Positions 19,255 to 30,370 of a DNA stretch of 64,000 bases are shown piece by piece. Positions within the stretch are counted from its first letter, which is position 1, and every line of letters starts with the position of its first letter. A model generated the notes under the pieces. That model saw only the letters and a list, made by a program, of their open reading frames with translations, searched no databases and was not told the origin of the DNA. This DNA comes from Acinetobacter sp. ANC 3781 (GTDB lineage Bacteria; Pseudomonadota; Gammaproteobacteria; Pseudomonadales; Moraxellaceae), in contig NZ_SJOH01000004.1 in NCBI RefSeq assembly GCF_004331285.1, forward strand, positions 62,001-126,000, given 5' to 3'. Position numbers and translations under genes: made by a program.

Positions 19255-20082
19255 TTAATCAATTTTACCGTTACGATTAAATGACGGCAATTTAAAACCA
19301 GGCTCTTTATGCATCCAGATATAGAATGCACGACCTGTTAAGTTTTCTTCCGGTACAAAACCCCAAAAACGACTGTCAGCACTTTGATCACGATTATCCC
19401 CCATCGCGAAGTAATGACCTTGTGGAACTTTGACTTCCCAATATAAACCATTTTCAGCCGAGTATTTGCCATTTTCAACATAATTAATAAATGGTGCTTG
19501 GCGTGCAACATTTACACCTTCAAGCTCACGCATTTTAAAGGTATGGTTGCCTAAAGTTTCTTTATGATAAATAGATGTTGGGGTATCTAAGATATCTTTT
19601 TCACGGCTAAATTCCACTGGAACTTTAGCGACTTTTTTCCCGTTAATGGATAACTGTCCGTGATCATAAACAATGTGATCGCCTGGCAAGCCCACCACAC
19701 GCTTAATATAACTAATCGTTGGTTGCGGTGGATAACGGAATACAATCACATCACCACGTTCTGGCTCACCGACGTCAATCACTTTGGTATTTACGATAGG
19801 CAATCGCATTCCATAAGTAAACTTGTTGACCAGAATAAAATCGCCAGTTTCTAAAGTCGGCACCATCGAATCTGAAGGAATATTAAAAGGCTCATATAAA
19901 AATGAACGTAAAATCAAGACAACAGCCAAAACCGGCCAGAAATCATAAGCCCATGTAATAATGAAATTTTCATTACCCTTGCCTCGTGTTTGTCTTTGCT
20001 TCAAGACAAACTTATCCAACAACCACAACAAAAAGAAAATTAGCGTCGCTGGTACAAGGATTAAATTAAAATCAAAATCCAT
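19255..20082 (-). CDS. lepB: Signal peptidase I
   Basis: A 275-residue type I leader peptidase that removes signal peptides from secreted proteins. Two N-terminal membrane segments (about 5-25 and 45-62) precede the catalytic domain. The nucleophile is Ser72 in NIPSDSMVPT, and the general-base Lys127 lies in ISYIKRVVGLPGD. The C-terminal box FAMGDNRDQSADSR is intact. It sits just after lepA, the classical lepA-lepB order. Confidence 0.97.
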   Translation of the reverse strand: MDFDFNLILVPATLIFFLLWLLDKFVLKQRQTRGKGNENFIITWAYDFWPVLAVVLILRSFLYEPFNIPSDSMVPTLETGDFILVNKFTYGMRLPIVNTKVIDVGEPERGDVIVFRYPPQPTISYIKRVVGLPGDHIVYDHGQLSINGKKVAKVPVEFSREKDILDTPTSIYHKETLGNHTFKMRELEGVNVARQAPFINYVENGKYSAENGLYWEVKVPQGHYFAMGDNRDQSADSRFWGFVPEENLTGRAFYIWMHKEPGFKLPSFNRNGKID

Positions 20083-20103
20083 GGGCTTATATCCTCAATT
20101 TTA

Positions 20104-21921
20104 TTATCTTTCTACTTTCAATACAGCCAGGAACGCTTCTTGCGGGATTTCAACACTGCCCACTTGTTTCATGCGTTTCTTACCTTCTTTTTGCTTCGAT
20201 AACAGTTTCTTCTTACGTGAAACGTCACCGCCATAGCATTTTGCTAATACGTTTTTACGCATTGCTTTTACGGTTGAGCGCGCAATAATTTGTGCCCCAA
20301 TCGCCGCTTGAATTGCAACATCAAACATCTGACGTGGAATCAGCTCTTTCATTTTTTCGACCAGCGCAATACCACGATGACGTGCATCATTACGATGAAC
20401 AATCATCGCCAATGCATCAACTTTTTCACCGTTAATCAGTACATCTACTTTTACAAGTGATGAACTTTCAAAACGTACAAAGTTATAATCAAGCGAGGCA
20501 AAACCGCGTGAACATGATTTTAAACGGTCAAAGAAGTCCATCACCACTTCAGCCAATGGAATTTCAAAAGTCAGCGATACTTGCTTACCCAAGAATTTCA
20601 TTTCCTTTTGCACACCACGGCGCTCAACACATAAAGTCATGACGTTACCCAAGTATTCTTGAGGAACCAGAATATGACATTCAGCAATCGGCTCACGTAA
20701 ATCTTCAACCGTTGAACCATCAGGCATTTTCGATGGACTGTCGATGTAAATGGTTTCACCATTTTTCATTAACGATTCATAAATTACCGTTGGTGCAGAG
20801 CTGATCAGGTCTAAATCATATTCACGCTCTAAACGCTCTTGCACAATTTCCATGTGCAACATGCCTAAAAAGCCACAACGGAAACCAAAACCTAAGGCAT
20901 CTGAACTTTCTGGTTCAAAAAACAATGCTGAATCATTAATTTGTAATTTATGTAGCGCTTCACGGAATGGTTCAAAATCGCTGGCATCAATCGGGAATAG
21001 GCCCGCATATACCTGCGGTTTAACTTTTTTGAAACCAGGTAAAATAGCAACATCTGGGGTCGTAGACAAAGTAATGGTATCGCCCACTGGCGCACCAAAA
21101 ATATCTTTAATCCCGGCAATAACAAAGCCCACTTCACCCGCTTCTAACTCGCCTGTTTCAGTGTGTTTTGGATTAAAAATACCGACTGAGGTCACAATAT
21201 GGGTCTGTCCGGTCGATTTGACCAGCATTTTATCGCCCTTACGGATACGGCCATGTCTGATACGAACCAGCGAGACCACGCCCAAATAATTATCGAACCA
21301 AGAATCGACAATCAAGGCTTGCAATGCTGCTTTACGATCGCCGACTGGTGGCGGAATCACATTCACTAAGGTTTCTAAAACGCCCTCAACACCTAGACCT
21401 GTTTTTGCAGAACATGTAGGTGCTTCTGTTGCCTCAATTCCGATAATATCTTCAATTTCTTGAATTACACGCTCAGGTTCAGCTTGAGGTAAATCAATCT
21501 TGTTTAAAATCGGAAGCACTTCAAGCCCTTGTTCAAGGGCGGTATAACAGTTGGCTACTGATTGAGCCTCTACACCTTGTGCAGCATCAACCACCAGCAA
21601 AGCACCTTCACAGGCAGCAAGAGAGCGAGAAACTTCGTATGAAAAATCCACATGTCCTGGGGTATCAATGAAATTCAATTGATATTCTTCACCATTGGGA
21701 TGGGTATAATAAAGCGTTACCGAAGTCGCTTTAATTGTAATTCCACGTTCGCGCTCAATCTCCATAGAGTCAAGGACTTGCGCTTGCATTTCGCGAGCTT
21801 GTAGACCACCACAGGTTTGAATGAACCGATCTGCAAGCGTCGACTTACCATGATCGATATGTGCAATAATCGAAAAATTTCGTATATTATTGATATTAAC
21901 TGACTTTTTAGCAACTGCCAT
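20104..21921 (-). CDS. lepA: Elongation factor 4 (LepA)
   Basis: A 605-residue translational GTPase that acts on the ribosome. G1 is [10 protein letters not shown]3 DTPGHVDF and G4 NKIDLP. The LepA-specific C-terminal domain with [17 protein letters not shown] is complete. It is the first gene of the minus-strand block running to miaE. There is a 250-base leader before it with no recognisable element. Confidence 0.98.
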   Translation of the reverse strand: MAVAKKSVNINNIRNFSIIAHIDHGKSTLADRFIQTCGGLQAREMQAQVLDSMEIERERGITIKATSVTLYYTHPNGEEYQLNFIDTPGHVDFSYEVSRSLAACEGALLVVDAAQGVEAQSVANCYTALEQGLEVLPILNKIDLPQAEPERVIQEIEDIIGIEATEAPTCSAKTGLGVEGVLETLVNVIPPPVGDRKAALQALIVDSWFDNYLGVVSLVRIRHGRIRKGDKMLVKSTGQTHIVTSVGIFNPKHTETGELEAGEVGFVIAGIKDIFGAPVGDTITLSTTPDVAILPGFKKVKPQVYAGLFPIDASDFEPFREALHKLQINDSALFFEPESSDALGFGFRCGFLGMLHMEIVQERLEREYDLDLISSAPTVIYESLMKNGETIYIDSPSKMPDGSTVEDLREPIAECHILVPQEYLGNVMTLCVERRGVQKEMKFLGKQVSLTFEIPLAEVVMDFFDRLKSCSRGFASLDYNFVRFESSSLVKVDVLINGEKVDALAMIVHRNDARHRGIALVEKMKELIPRQMFDVAIQAAIGAQIIARSTVKAMRKNVLAKCYGGDVSRKKKLLSKQKEGKKRMKQVGSVEIPQEAFLAVLKVER

Positions 21922-22173
21922 AAACTACTCTAAATCAAAACACACAATCACATACTTGAATGAACAAAGTATTTATGACGTGCAAAAAGGATATTCCGAA
22001 GATGTTGCACAGTATAAGCAGTAGATAGTTAAAAATACAGAGAGCTTTTAAAAATAGTCAGTTTCTTCTACAAAACTTTGCTATAAATCTGACTTATCCC
22101 AGTATTGATATATGAATGTAATGACAGTAATTAACTCAGGTCTTTTAAGCTTTAGTGGATAGAAATAGATGGA

Positions 22174-22635
22174 TCAATATTCACCCTTTGAATTAATATG
22201 AGTGAAATCCAGCGGATTAATATCAGCGGCTATCGGTTGATAGGCTTGAGTAAAAGTCGGTGACATGCGTTTTGGTCGACCTGTTGCGATTTCAATACAC
22301 GCCCATTTGGTATTTCCCGTGAATAAAACACTTTGGTCTTGAGGACGATAGAAAACGTATTGACGGAAAGAATAGAGGGCATTGATATCATTCAACCAAG
22401 TACGCAAGATAATTTTTTCGCCTTCAAACGCCGCTTTTCGATATTGAACATGATGTTCAATTGCCACCATTGCATGCTTCAGCTCGAGATATTGCTTGAG
22501 TCCCAAACCTAAGGCTTCAATATGAGCAGTCGCCACTTCCTGTATCCACTGCATATACACCACATTATTCACATGCCCCAAACTGTCAATATGATCTGCT
22601 TGAACGGTCATTTCTAAATCAAAAACTGTGCTCAT
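22174..22635 (-). CDS. Acyl-CoA thioesterase, 4HBT hotdog family
   Basis: A 153-residue hotdog-fold protein. The active-site segment ADHIDSLGHVNNVVYMQWIQEV has the Asp and Asn typical of YbgC/FadM-type 4-hydroxybenzoyl-CoA thioesterases. The substrate cannot be read from sequence. It appears to be a single gene followed by lepA and preceded by the HtrA terminator. Confidence 0.85.
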   Translation of the reverse strand: MSTVFDLEMTVQADHIDSLGHVNNVVYMQWIQEVATAHIEALGLGLKQYLELKHAMVAIEHHVQYRKAAFEGEKIILRTWLNDINALYSFRQYVFYRPQDQSVLFTGNTKWACIEIATGRPKRMSPTFTQAYQPIAADINPLDFTHINSKGEY

Positions 22636-22724
22636 CTATTCTTTAAATCCTTACTCGTTGCAAAAATTTCGTTCAAGGAAATACAGTCTACGTAATTTCA
22701 AGATCGAGTAAAATTGCAAAATAT

Positions 22725-22754
22725 AAAAAACCACTCATTTTTCAGAGTGGTTTC
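22725..22754 (-). terminator. Intrinsic terminator of the HtrA-like gene
   Basis: AACCACTC pairs with GAGTGGTT around an eight-base loop, followed by TTTTTT on the minus strand. Confidence 0.9.
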
Positions 22755-22772
22755 GAGCTTACCTCATTTACG

Positions 22773-24155
22773 TTACTCAATACGCATACCTAAAATAGCA
22801 CGTTGATCTTGACGAATAATCGAAACACGTGCAATTGAACCTTTTTTCAATTCAGACACAGATTTAATAAAATCAGTACTGTTGAGAATGTTTTTATTGT
22901 TGATTTGAGTAATGATATCTCCGGCAGTCATACGCGATTGTGCAGCAATACCGCCGCGTTTCACTTCCTCTACTAAAATACCACCTTTAATATTCAACTG
23001 CGTTTGTTCTACAGCAGTTAAATTACGAATGCTAACACCGATAACTGGACCTTTCTGTTCAGCAGTTTGTTCCACTTTTGCAGGGGTATCATCTGGAGCA
23101 GTGGTTAATGTTGCTGAGATATTACGGATTTTATCATCGCGTAAAACTTGCAATTGAATATTTTGATTCGGTGTAGTTCGGTTTAGGTAATTGAGCAAAT
23201 CCGAAGTTCTTGAAATGGGTGACCCATTATATTTCAAGATCACATCGCCCGACTTGAAGCCTGCTTTGGCAGCCGGGGAATTTGGTGCCACCTGCGTTAT
23301 CAGTGCACCTTCAGGTTTGGACAGTTTATAAGATTCTGCAAGGGTACGATCGATATCTTGTAGCATTACGCCTAAGTATGAACGTGTCACCTTACCATTC
23401 TTTTTCAACTGCTCTGCTACATCCATTGCCACATCAATCGGAATAGAGAAGGACAAGCCCATATATCCGCCTGTTCCACTAAAGATCCGTGAGTTCACCC
23501 CAACCACTTCACCATTTTGATTAAATAATGGACCACCCGAATTTCCCGGGTTTAAAGCTACATCGGTTTGAATAAATGGAACTGAGGTTTCTCCCATCAT
23601 GTTGCGCATTTTCGCACTGACAATGCCGGCAGAAGCTGAATAGTCAAAACCAAATGGTGAACCAATGGCCAGTACTGGCTCTCCCACTCTGAGTCGATCA
23701 ACATTACCCGTACGTAATTCAGGGAAATTCGAGCCATTAACTTTCAGAAGCGCAACATCTGTACGCTCGTCACTTCCGACAACAGTCGCATCAATCTCAC
23801 GGCGATCATTCAACATAATGGTCACTTTAGAAGCATCTTCTACCACATGGTGATTCGTCAACAAATAACCATCTTTGCTAATAAAGAACGCACTGCCAAA
23901 AGCCGTTTTATCTTGGGGTGCCTGTTGTTGAGGAATGATCACCCGATTACCGAAGAAACGTTTTAATATTTCAGGAACTTGCTGCTGCAGCAATTCTTGC
24001 TCTGTCATTTTTTTAACGACATTTACACTGACAACTGCAGGACTGACTTGCTCAACTAAATTAGAAAAGTCTACTGACGATGCTGCTTGGGTTTGCACTG
24101 CCGCCATGGTAAACACCGCAGCATAAATTCCTTTTTGTACATAGCGATTTTTCAT
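22773..24155 (-). CDS. DegP/MucD-type periplasmic serine protease
   Basis: About 460 residues from ATG 24155; ATGs at 24173 and 24164 are also in frame, and only one GGAG site (near 24168) is visible. A signal peptide ends at TQAA. The trypsin-like domain has the triad His in TNHHVVED, Asp in DVALLKV and Ser in NPGNSGGP. Two PDZ domains follow (about 265-350 and 370-455; SYLGVM, SRMTAGDIITQINN). Such proteases degrade misfolded envelope proteins; in Pseudomonas the relative is MucD. No regulatory sigmaE genes are adjacent. Confidence 0.93.
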   Translation of the reverse strand: MKNRYVQKGIYAAVFTMAAVQTQAASSVDFSNLVEQVSPAVVSVNVVKKMTEQELLQQQVPEILKRFFGNRVIIPQQQAPQDKTAFGSAFFISKDGYLLTNHHVVEDASKVTIMLNDRREIDATVVGSDERTDVALLKVNGSNFPELRTGNVDRLRVGEPVLAIGSPFGFDYSASAGIVSAKMRNMMGETSVPFIQTDVALNPGNSGGPLFNQNGEVVGVNSRIFSGTGGYMGLSFSIPIDVAMDVAEQLKKNGKVTRSYLGVMLQDIDRTLAESYKLSKPEGALITQVAPNSPAAKAGFKSGDVILKYNGSPISRTSDLLNYLNRTTPNQNIQLQVLRDDKIRNISATLTTAPDDTPAKVEQTAEQKGPVIGVSIRNLTAVEQTQLNIKGGILVEEVKRGGIAAQSRMTAGDIITQINNKNILNSTDFIKSVSELKKGSIARVSIIRQDQRAILGMRIE

Positions 24156-24383
24156 ATAAAGCATTCGCTCCATTTCGTTGTAAATATGGGTAGACAGTTT
24201 TTAGCATAAACTTTGTCTACCTGGTGTAATAAGATGTTTAATTATATTTGTATAAACAACAGCTTAATTATTTCTTAAAAGTTTGTTGGTTTATTAATTT
24301 TTCTCATCATACATTAGCATATTAGCTCTTGTTTTTTGATCAAAAAAGCGTTGTTATTACCAAACTTTTTTTCGAATTAGCTG

Positions 24384-26027
24384 ATGGACATGTCTAATTT
24401 AACTACTACGCATCATTTTGATGTGATCATTGTGGGAAGTGGTGGTGCTGGTTTAAGTCTGGCTTTATCGCTACCTGATCATTTCAATATTGCAGTTTTG
24501 GCAAAATCGACTCTAACAGATGCAAGTACTTTTTATGCCCAAGGTGGTGTCGCGGCTGTTCTAGATAAAACTGATTCAATTGAACAGCACATTGATGACA
24601 CCATGATTGCAGGTGCGCAGTTATGTGAGATTGAGGCGGTTAAACAAACGGTGGAAGGCGGCAAGCCCTCGGTTGATTTCCTTTTAAAACATGGTGTTCA
24701 ATTCACCTTAGACGAACAAGAACAACTGCATTTAACTCGTGAAGGTGGCCATTCACAGCGCCGTATTATCCATGCAGCAGATGCAACCGGTCGTGCCATT
24801 TCAACCACCCTCGTTGAACGAGCTCAAGAAAAAAAGAACATTAGCATTTTTGAAAATTACATTGCCATTGATTTGATTACTTCACAGAAATTAGGGATGA
24901 AAGATCAAGGCAACCGCGCTCTGGGCTTATACGCTTTAGACGAAAAAACTGAAAAAGTGCATACCTTCTTAGCACCCTCTACCGCTTTGGCGTGTGGTGG
25001 AGCCATGAAAGCCTATCTATATACTTCTAATCCGGATATTGCCACCGGTGATGGGATTGCCATGGCTTATCGTGCTGGCTGTCGTGTGGCCAATATGGAA
25101 TTCAACCAGTTCCACCCCACTTGTCTTTATCATCCTCAAGCACGTTCATTTTTGATTACTGAAGCCATGCGTGGTGAAGGGGCTTATTTACGCTTACCGG
25201 ATGGTGAACGTTTCATGCTGCGTTTTGACGAACGCGCTGAACTGGCACCGCGTGACATTGTGGCACGTGCCATTGACTATGAAATCAAGCGTTTGGGAAT
25301 TCGTCATGTCTGGCTCGATATCACGCATAAACCGGCCGAGTTTGTGAAGGAACATTTCCCTACCTTATATGCCCGTCTATTGGAACTGGGCATCGACATC
25401 ACCACAGAAATGATTCCGGTCGTTCCTGCTGCACACTATACTTGCGGCGGTGTGGTGGTCGATGAACACAGCCAGACGGATATTGAAGGACTATATGCGA
25501 TTGGGGAAACTTCGTATACTGGCTTACATGGTGCTAACCGAATGGCTAGCAACTCACTTTTAGAATGTTTTGTGTATGGCATGAGTGCTGCAAAACATAT
25601 TGAAAGTCAGTTTGATACCCAATATAAATCTCCCGATGTACCTGCTTGGGATGATTCTCAGGCGATGCATCCGGATGAAGATGTAGTCATTCTACAAAAC
25701 TGGGATGAACTGCGGCAGACCATGTGGAACTATGTCGGCATTGTTCGTACCACGAAACGTTTGGAACGTGCGCTACACCGTATTGAAATGCTGAAACGGG
25801 AAATCACCGAGTATTATCACGATTACCAAGTCAGTAAAAACCTGATTGAACTGCGTAATCTGGTTTTGGTTTCCGAGATGATTGTGCGCTGTGCCATGGA
25901 GCGTAAAGAATCACGCGGTCTGCACTTTACTTTGGATTATCCTGAATTGTCAGATGAGTTGCGTAAAACCATTCTAATCCCCCCTAGCTTTCAAGTGGAA
26001 ACACCATTGGTGAATGCTGAAGCCTAA
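24384..26027 (+). CDS. nadB: L-aspartate oxidase
   Basis: A 547-residue FAD enzyme converting L-aspartate to iminoaspartate, the first step of de novo NAD synthesis. The dinucleotide motif [12 protein letters not shown] is at residues 17-28. Other family marks are [20 protein letters not shown], and the substrate-site segments [10 protein letters not shown] and [10 protein letters not shown]. The helical C-terminal domain is complete. Two ATGs (24384 and 24390) compete for the start. nadA and nadC are not in the window. Confidence 0.97.
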   Translation: MDMSNLTTTHHFDVIIVGSGGAGLSLALSLPDHFNIAVLAKSTLTDASTFYAQGGVAAVLDKTDSIEQHIDDTMIAGAQLCEIEAVKQTVEGGKPSVDFLLKHGVQFTLDEQEQLHLTREGGHSQRRIIHAADATGRAISTTLVERAQEKKNISIFENYIAIDLITSQKLGMKDQGNRALGLYALDEKTEKVHTFLAPSTALACGGAMKAYLYTSNPDIATGDGIAMAYRAGCRVANMEFNQFHPTCLYHPQARSFLITEAMRGEGAYLRLPDGERFMLRFDERAELAPRDIVARAIDYEIKRLGIRHVWLDITHKPAEFVKEHFPTLYARLLELGIDITTEMIPVVPAAHYTCGGVVVDEHSQTDIEGLYAIGETSYTGLHGANRMASNSLLECFVYGMSAAKHIESQFDTQYKSPDVPAWDDSQAMHPDEDVVILQNWDELRQTMWNYVGIVRTTKRLERALHRIEMLKREITEYYHDYQVSKNLIELRNLVLVSEMIVRCAMERKESRGLHFTLDYPELSDELRKTILIPPSFQVETPLVNAEA

Positions 26028-26051
26028 TTTTTAAAAATTGTAAAATCAGTA

Positions 26052-26082
26052 AAAAGCCGAACATGTTTGTTCGGCTTTTTTA
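26052..26082. terminator. Bidirectional terminator after nadB
   Basis: AAAAGCCGAACA and TTGTTCGGCTTTT form a strong stem between the convergent nadB and PaaI-type gene, with T runs on both sides. Confidence 0.92.
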
Positions 26083-26100
26083 ATGCTGCATAACATCTAT

Positions 26101-26517
26101 TTATCGCTGAGGCGGTATGGAATAAGTGCTTACAGCATGGGCAATCGGTTCTTCTGAATCAATCGAATACAACCATACATCTCCGACTACCAGTGCCTTG
26201 CCGACTTTCATTAGTTTGCAAACCGCACGAATATCCTGTTCTGCTGTAGGTTTTCTTAAAAAATTGATGGATAAACTGGTAGTGACTGCCAACGCGACAA
26301 TGCCGATCTCGCCCAGTATTGCAATATATAGCGCATAATCGGCAGCAGTCATCATGGTCGGCCCCGATACCGTTCCACCAGGTCTTAAATCAGCAGCACC
26401 CACATGATAAATAATGGATGCAGCTTTTTCAGTCACTGATTCTATTTCACATTTTTCCAGACTTTGTGGAAACTCAGCCTGTAAAAAAGCAATAATTTCG
26501 GCCTTGGTACTTTTCAT
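26101..26517 (-). CDS. PaaI family thioesterase
   Basis: A 138-residue hotdog-fold protein. The segment LRPGGTVSGPTMMTAADYALYIAILGEIG matches the PaaI/YdiI-type active-site helix with its conserved G-G-T-x-x-G-P and Asp. The C-terminal strands include GDVWLYSID. The substrate is unknown. Predicted as a lone gene, with a terminator shared with nadB. Confidence 0.82.
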   Translation of the reverse strand: MKSTKAEIIAFLQAEFPQSLEKCEIESVTEKAASIIYHVGAADLRPGGTVSGPTMMTAADYALYIAILGEIGIVALAVTTSLSINFLRKPTAEQDIRAVCKLMKVGKALVVGDVWLYSIDSEEPIAHAVSTYSIPPQR

Positions 26518-26610
26518 TCATATTTCATCTTCATCCCTGATGATACTGAATATAAAAGAATAAACCATCTTAAGCACTGATCTTTTTGATCTTTGTTTCA
26601 ATCTACAAAG

Positions 26611-27210
26611 TTATTTCAGATAGATCATTGCCTGTTCAAACACCTGATCTGGTGTTTGAGTGGCATCTAAGCGCTTAATCCGTTCACCTTGTTTTTCCCA
26701 AAGTTCCTGATAACCCGAACGTACTTTCTCAAAAAAAGTGGCTTTTTCTTGTTCAAAACGATCCAGTACTCCACGCGCACGCGCACGCGACATGCCCAGT
26801 TCAGTCGGTGCATCGAGCCAAAACGTGATATTCGGCATATGTGAGACAAAATTTGCATTCAATAACTGCAATTTTTCTTTGCTTAAGCCACGCCCCGCAC
26901 ATTGATAGGCAAAACTGGCGTCAGTAAAACGGTCACACAGCACCGTTTTACATGCGGACAAGGCAGGCACAATCACTTGCTGCAAATGTTGTGCGCGGGC
27001 AGCATACATGAGTAGCAATTCAGTATCATTGGCCATGCTTTCTTCATGATTAACTGACAACAGTAGCGAACGGATCTGTTCTGCCATCGGTGTGCCACCC
27101 GGCTCACGAGTAAGCACCACTTGCTGACCTTGCTGTTCTAAATAGTCATAAATTTTACGAATGAGTGTGGTTTTCCCGACACCTTCAGTGCCTTCAAAAC
27201 TAATAAACAT
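26611..27210 (-). CDS. tmk: Thymidylate kinase
   Basis: A 199-residue kinase phosphorylating dTMP to dTDP. The P-loop FEGTEGVGKTT spans residues 5-15, the DR(F/Y) motif is seen in DRFTDASFAYQ, and the lid region is RARARGVLDRFE. Last gene of the pabC-mltG-tmk cluster, three bases after mltG. Confidence 0.97.
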   Translation of the reverse strand: MFISFEGTEGVGKTTLIRKIYDYLEQQGQQVVLTREPGGTPMAEQIRSLLLSVNHEESMANDTELLLMYAARAQHLQQVIVPALSACKTVLCDRFTDASFAYQCAGRGLSKEKLQLLNANFVSHMPNITFWLDAPTELGMSRARARGVLDRFEQEKATFFEKVRSGYQELWEKQGERIKRLDATQTPDQVFEQAMIYLK

Positions 27211-27213
27211 CCA

Positions 27214-28263
27214 TCACTCCTTCTTCGATTTTAAAACTGACAAGTAATCCTGCACTGCACGATTATGCTCATCTAAACTTGCCGTAAATTTATGCCCCCC
27301 ATTACCTGTTGCCACAAAATAGATATTATTTGAGGCATCGGGATGCATTGCAGCTTCAATGGCTTTTTGACTGGGTAACGCAATTGGAGTTGGTGGTAAA
27401 CCATTATTGGTATAAGTGTTATAAGAAGTCGGTGTACGCAAGTCTGTGCGGGTGATATTGCCTTTATAATTATCTCCCATCCCATAAATAACAGTAGGAT
27501 CTGTTTGCAGACGCATGCCCATTTTTAAGCGGCGGACAAACACACCGGAAACCTGTTCAAGCTCACGATCCAGACTGGTTTCTTTTTCAATAATTGAAGC
27601 CATAATCAAAGCTTCATATTTATCTTTATAAGGTAAATCGGTTGCACGATTGGCCCAGGCAGTATCTAAAGATTTCATTTGACGGTTATACAAATCTGTC
27701 AGAATTTTTCTATCTGTTTCACCTTTGGCAAAGAAATAGGTATCCGGCGCAAAAAGGCCTTCAGGATGATTAAATGGAATATTCAATGCTTGCAGCATCT
27801 GCTCCTGTGGCAGATTCAGCACTTCTTTAGTCACTAGATCATCTTTTTTCAATCTTTCAATTAGCTGTTTGAACGTTGTGCCTTCAATCACCAGAATACG
27901 ATTCATTTGTGCATTTTCAGCGTTTGATATCATATCCATCACTTGACGAATCGTCATGCCCTGACGCACTTCATATACACCGGCTTTCATGCTGTCATGA
28001 ATCACGATTTTTTGATAAAGCTTCAATACAATTGGGAAACTGACTTTATTTTCCTGAGCTAAACGATCAATAAAGCCTGAATAGGTATCTCCAGTTCCAA
28101 TCGCCAGCATCTGCTTTTGACCTTGAACTGGGTAAGCCTTAAATAAGCTTGACCATAAGATGACTGAAGCCATCACCACAAAACCCAGGAATAAAATAAT
28201 CAAACCTTTCAATGGAAACACTTTTGTGGCTTTCTTTTTTGAATTTTTCTGTGTGCTGGACAT
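27214..28263 (-). CDS. mltG: Endolytic murein transglycosylase
   Basis: A 349-residue MltG (YceG) that cuts nascent glycan chains and sets their length. One N-terminal membrane helix (about 20-42, LIILFLGFVVMASVILW) anchors it. The catalytic Glu lies in ASIIEKETS, and the conserved PTVIYGMG and YNTYTNNGLPPTPI segments are present. It begins one base after pabC, so translation is probably coupled. Confidence 0.95.
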   Translation of the reverse strand: MSSTQKNSKKKATKVFPLKGLIILFLGFVVMASVILWSSLFKAYPVQGQKQMLAIGTGDTYSGFIDRLAQENKVSFPIVLKLYQKIVIHDSMKAGVYEVRQGMTIRQVMDMISNAENAQMNRILVIEGTTFKQLIERLKKDDLVTKEVLNLPQEQMLQALNIPFNHPEGLFAPDTYFFAKGETDRKILTDLYNRQMKSLDTAWANRATDLPYKDKYEALIMASIIEKETSLDRELEQVSGVFVRRLKMGMRLQTDPTVIYGMGDNYKGNITRTDLRTPTSYNTYTNNGLPPTPIALPSQKAIEAAMHPDASNNIYFVATGNGGHKFTASLDEHNRAVQDYLSVLKSKKE

Positions 28264-28264
28264 A

Positions 28265-29077
28265 TTAACGAATCTGAGTCAATTGAAGGTTATTAAACAG
28301 TTCAATACAGGCTTGAACATTCATAGTTTGCTGATTAAGTTCAGTCACAACTTTCATTGGACTTAAGGCATTACAAAAAAACAGACTTTCAAATTTTGAA
28401 ATTTCTTCCATATCAATAAAGCGCTGTTCGCAATGAATACCTTGTTGTTGCATACGAAATAATATCTCCGCGCGCATCACACCATGCACGCCATTATAAC
28501 GAAGTTCTGGGGTAATCCATGTATTGTTTAAACGAATGAAACAATTACTGCTTACTCCTTCAACAACAGTGCCTTGCACATCGGTCACCAGTGCTTCCGC
28601 CCAGCCCTTTTGATCGGCCTCATTTTTTAATAATACCTGTTCCAAACGATTCAGGCTTTTTAAACCGACCAGGCTGGGCATGGTCAGTCCCAGTGCCTGC
28701 TGTAGTACCCCCGATTTTATTTTTTCAACTTGAAAATCATCAACCACTTTAGGATAAAAAAACACCCATACATCAGACGGATGATTAGGTAAGCTATATC
28801 CGCGCTGTCCTTCACCCCGGCTAATGATGATTTTAAGCGTGCCATTCACTTCTAGAAATTGCTGTTGCAGTAAAGCCAAGCTTTTTTGAATTAGGCTCAA
28901 GTCAGCTTTTAACAATAAGCGCTCACAACTTAAATGCAGTCGCGCCATATGGAGGTTTTCAAGCTCAATTTTGCCATGCCGAACACGAGCAGTCGTAAAA
29001 CAACCATCACCATAATGGAAGGCCCGATCCAATAACGAAATTTCGTTTACTTCCTCTGCATTCTTAAAACATGGCAT
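28265..29077 (-). CDS. pabC: Aminodeoxychorismate lyase
   Basis: A 270-residue fold-type IV PLP enzyme that releases pyruvate from aminodeoxychorismate to give p-aminobenzoate for folate. The start DRAFHYGDGCFTTARV is typical. The PLP lysine is in LKSLNRLEQVLLK, and EGVSSNCFI is the cofactor-phosphate segment. The neighbouring mltG and tmk give the standard pabC-yceG-tmk order. Confidence 0.93.
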   Translation of the reverse strand: MPCFKNAEEVNEISLLDRAFHYGDGCFTTARVRHGKIELENLHMARLHLSCERLLLKADLSLIQKSLALLQQQFLEVNGTLKIIISRGEGQRGYSLPNHPSDVWVFFYPKVVDDFQVEKIKSGVLQQALGLTMPSLVGLKSLNRLEQVLLKNEADQKGWAEALVTDVQGTVVEGVSSNCFIRLNNTWITPELRYNGVHGVMRAEILFRMQQQGIHCEQRFIDMEEISKFESLFFCNALSPMKVVTELNQQTMNVQACIELFNNLQLTQIR

Positions 29078-29134
29078 AACAAAGCATCCTGTAAATGATA
29101 ACTTAGTTTAAAACAGCCGCCTTAGATTAATAGC

Positions 29135-29180
29135 TTTTTTATTCATATCAAATTCGTTTCTTATTATTTTTTTAATAAAA
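29135..29180 (+). promoter_or_regulatory. Leader block upstream of the first sulfate-binding gene (copy A)
   Basis: An AT-rich block (core TTCATATCAAATTC then TTATTATTTTTT) about 100 bases before the ATG. It recurs almost unchanged at 30324-30370 before the second paralogue, so it was either duplicated with the gene or kept for regulation. It may hold the CysB operator or promoter, but that is inference. Confidence 0.45.
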
Positions 29181-29244
29181 AAGATGAAGCTATGCTTTGT
29201 CTTGTTACAAAACATGAATAATTCAAATGTAAAGGATAGTAAAA

Positions 29245-30249
29245 ATGCGCTCATTAAAAATCGGGGTTTTAGCAGCACTTATTTCGGCAACATCTTTTAG
29301 TGCGCTTGCAAAAGACTTTTTAAACGTTTCTTACGATCCAACCCGTGAACTGTATGAAAACTATAATAAAGAGTTTGGTGCATATTGGAAGAAAACCACA
29401 GGCCAAGAGATTAACTTCAAGCAATCACACGGCGGTTCCGGCAAACAGGCACGTTCAGTCATTGATGGTCTTGATGCAGACGTTGTGACTTTAGCACTGG
29501 CTGCAGATATTGATGCCATTGCAGAAAATACGAATCTTCTGCCAAAAGACTGGCAAAAAAAGTTTCCCAATAACTCCACCCCTTATACATCAACCATCGT
29601 ATTTCTTGTACATAAAGGCAATCCGAAAGGCATTAAAGATTGGGGCGATTTGGTTAAACCCGATGTCGGGATTATCACACCAAACCCTAAAACGTCTGGT
29701 GGTGCACGCTGGAACTATTTAGCGGCATGGGCGTGGGCGAAACACCAACCGGGTGGCAACGATGCCAAAGCCCAAGAATTTGTACGCAAAATCTATAAAA
29801 ATACCAAAGTTCTTGATTCTGGCGCACGTGGTGCAACTACAACATTTGCTGAACGTGGGATTGGCGATGTATTACTAGCTTGGGAAAATGAAGCACACTT
29901 GGCGATACGTGAACAGCCGGGCAAGTTTGAAATTATCACACCATCGTTGTCTATCTTGGCAGAACCGCCTGTAGCGATTGTTGAAAAAAATGCACAGAAA
30001 GATGGCAATCTGAACATAGCGAAAGCTTACTTAAACTATCTGTACTCACCTGCAGGTCAAACCATTGCTGCCAGCAACTTTTATCGTCCGCGTAATGCGG
30101 CTGTATTGGCAAAATACAAATCCGTATTCAAACCTTTGAAGCTTGTAACTATTGATAAAGAATTCGGTGGCTGGACCAAAGTTCAGAAACAACATTTTGA
30201 TAATGGCGGCGTTTTTGACCAAATCGTGAAAGCGAATAGCACCAAATAA
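29245..30249 (+). CDS. sbp: Sulfate ABC transporter substrate-binding protein (copy A)
   Basis: A 334-residue periplasmic binding protein with signal peptide (cleavage after ALA, residue about 22). The Sbp/CysP signature [12 protein letters not shown], the sulfate-binding [14 protein letters not shown] and the [16 protein letters not shown] segment are intact. It captures sulfate (or thiosulfate) and delivers it to CysTWA encoded downstream. A close paralogue follows at once. AAGGATAG ribosome binding site upstream. Confidence 0.95.
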   Translation: MRSLKIGVLAALISATSFSALAKDFLNVSYDPTRELYENYNKEFGAYWKKTTGQEINFKQSHGGSGKQARSVIDGLDADVVTLALAADIDAIAENTNLLPKDWQKKFPNNSTPYTSTIVFLVHKGNPKGIKDWGDLVKPDVGIITPNPKTSGGARWNYLAAWAWAKHQPGGNDAKAQEFVRKIYKNTKVLDSGARGATTTFAERGIGDVLLAWENEAHLAIREQPGKFEIITPSLSILAEPPVAIVEKNAQKDGNLNIAKAYLNYLYSPAGQTIAASNFYRPRNAAVLAKYKSVFKPLKLVTIDKEFGGWTKVQKQHFDNGGVFDQIVKANSTK

Positions 30250-30270
30250 TCTGGGAAGATCAAGAACAGT

Positions 30271-30294
30271 ACTGGCTTTATTCATAAGGCCAGT
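30271..30294 (+). other. Hairpin between the two sulfate-binding genes
   Basis: ACTGGCTTTA and TAAGGCCAGT form a ten-base stem with one G-T pair around TTCA. No long T run follows, so it is a weak terminator at best and may instead stabilise the first gene's mRNA. Confidence 0.5.
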
Positions 30295-30323
30295 GCTTTG
30301 GATACCAAACAGGCTTCTTTTAT

Positions 30324-30370
30324 CTCTTTTTTTCATATTAAATTCATTTTTTATTATTTTTTATGCATAA
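30324..30370 (+). promoter_or_regulatory. Leader block upstream of the second sulfate-binding gene (copy B)
   Basis: Near copy of the block at 29135-29180 (core TTCATATTAAATTC then TTATTATTTTTT), about 90 bases before the ATG. See the entry for copy A. Confidence 0.45.
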
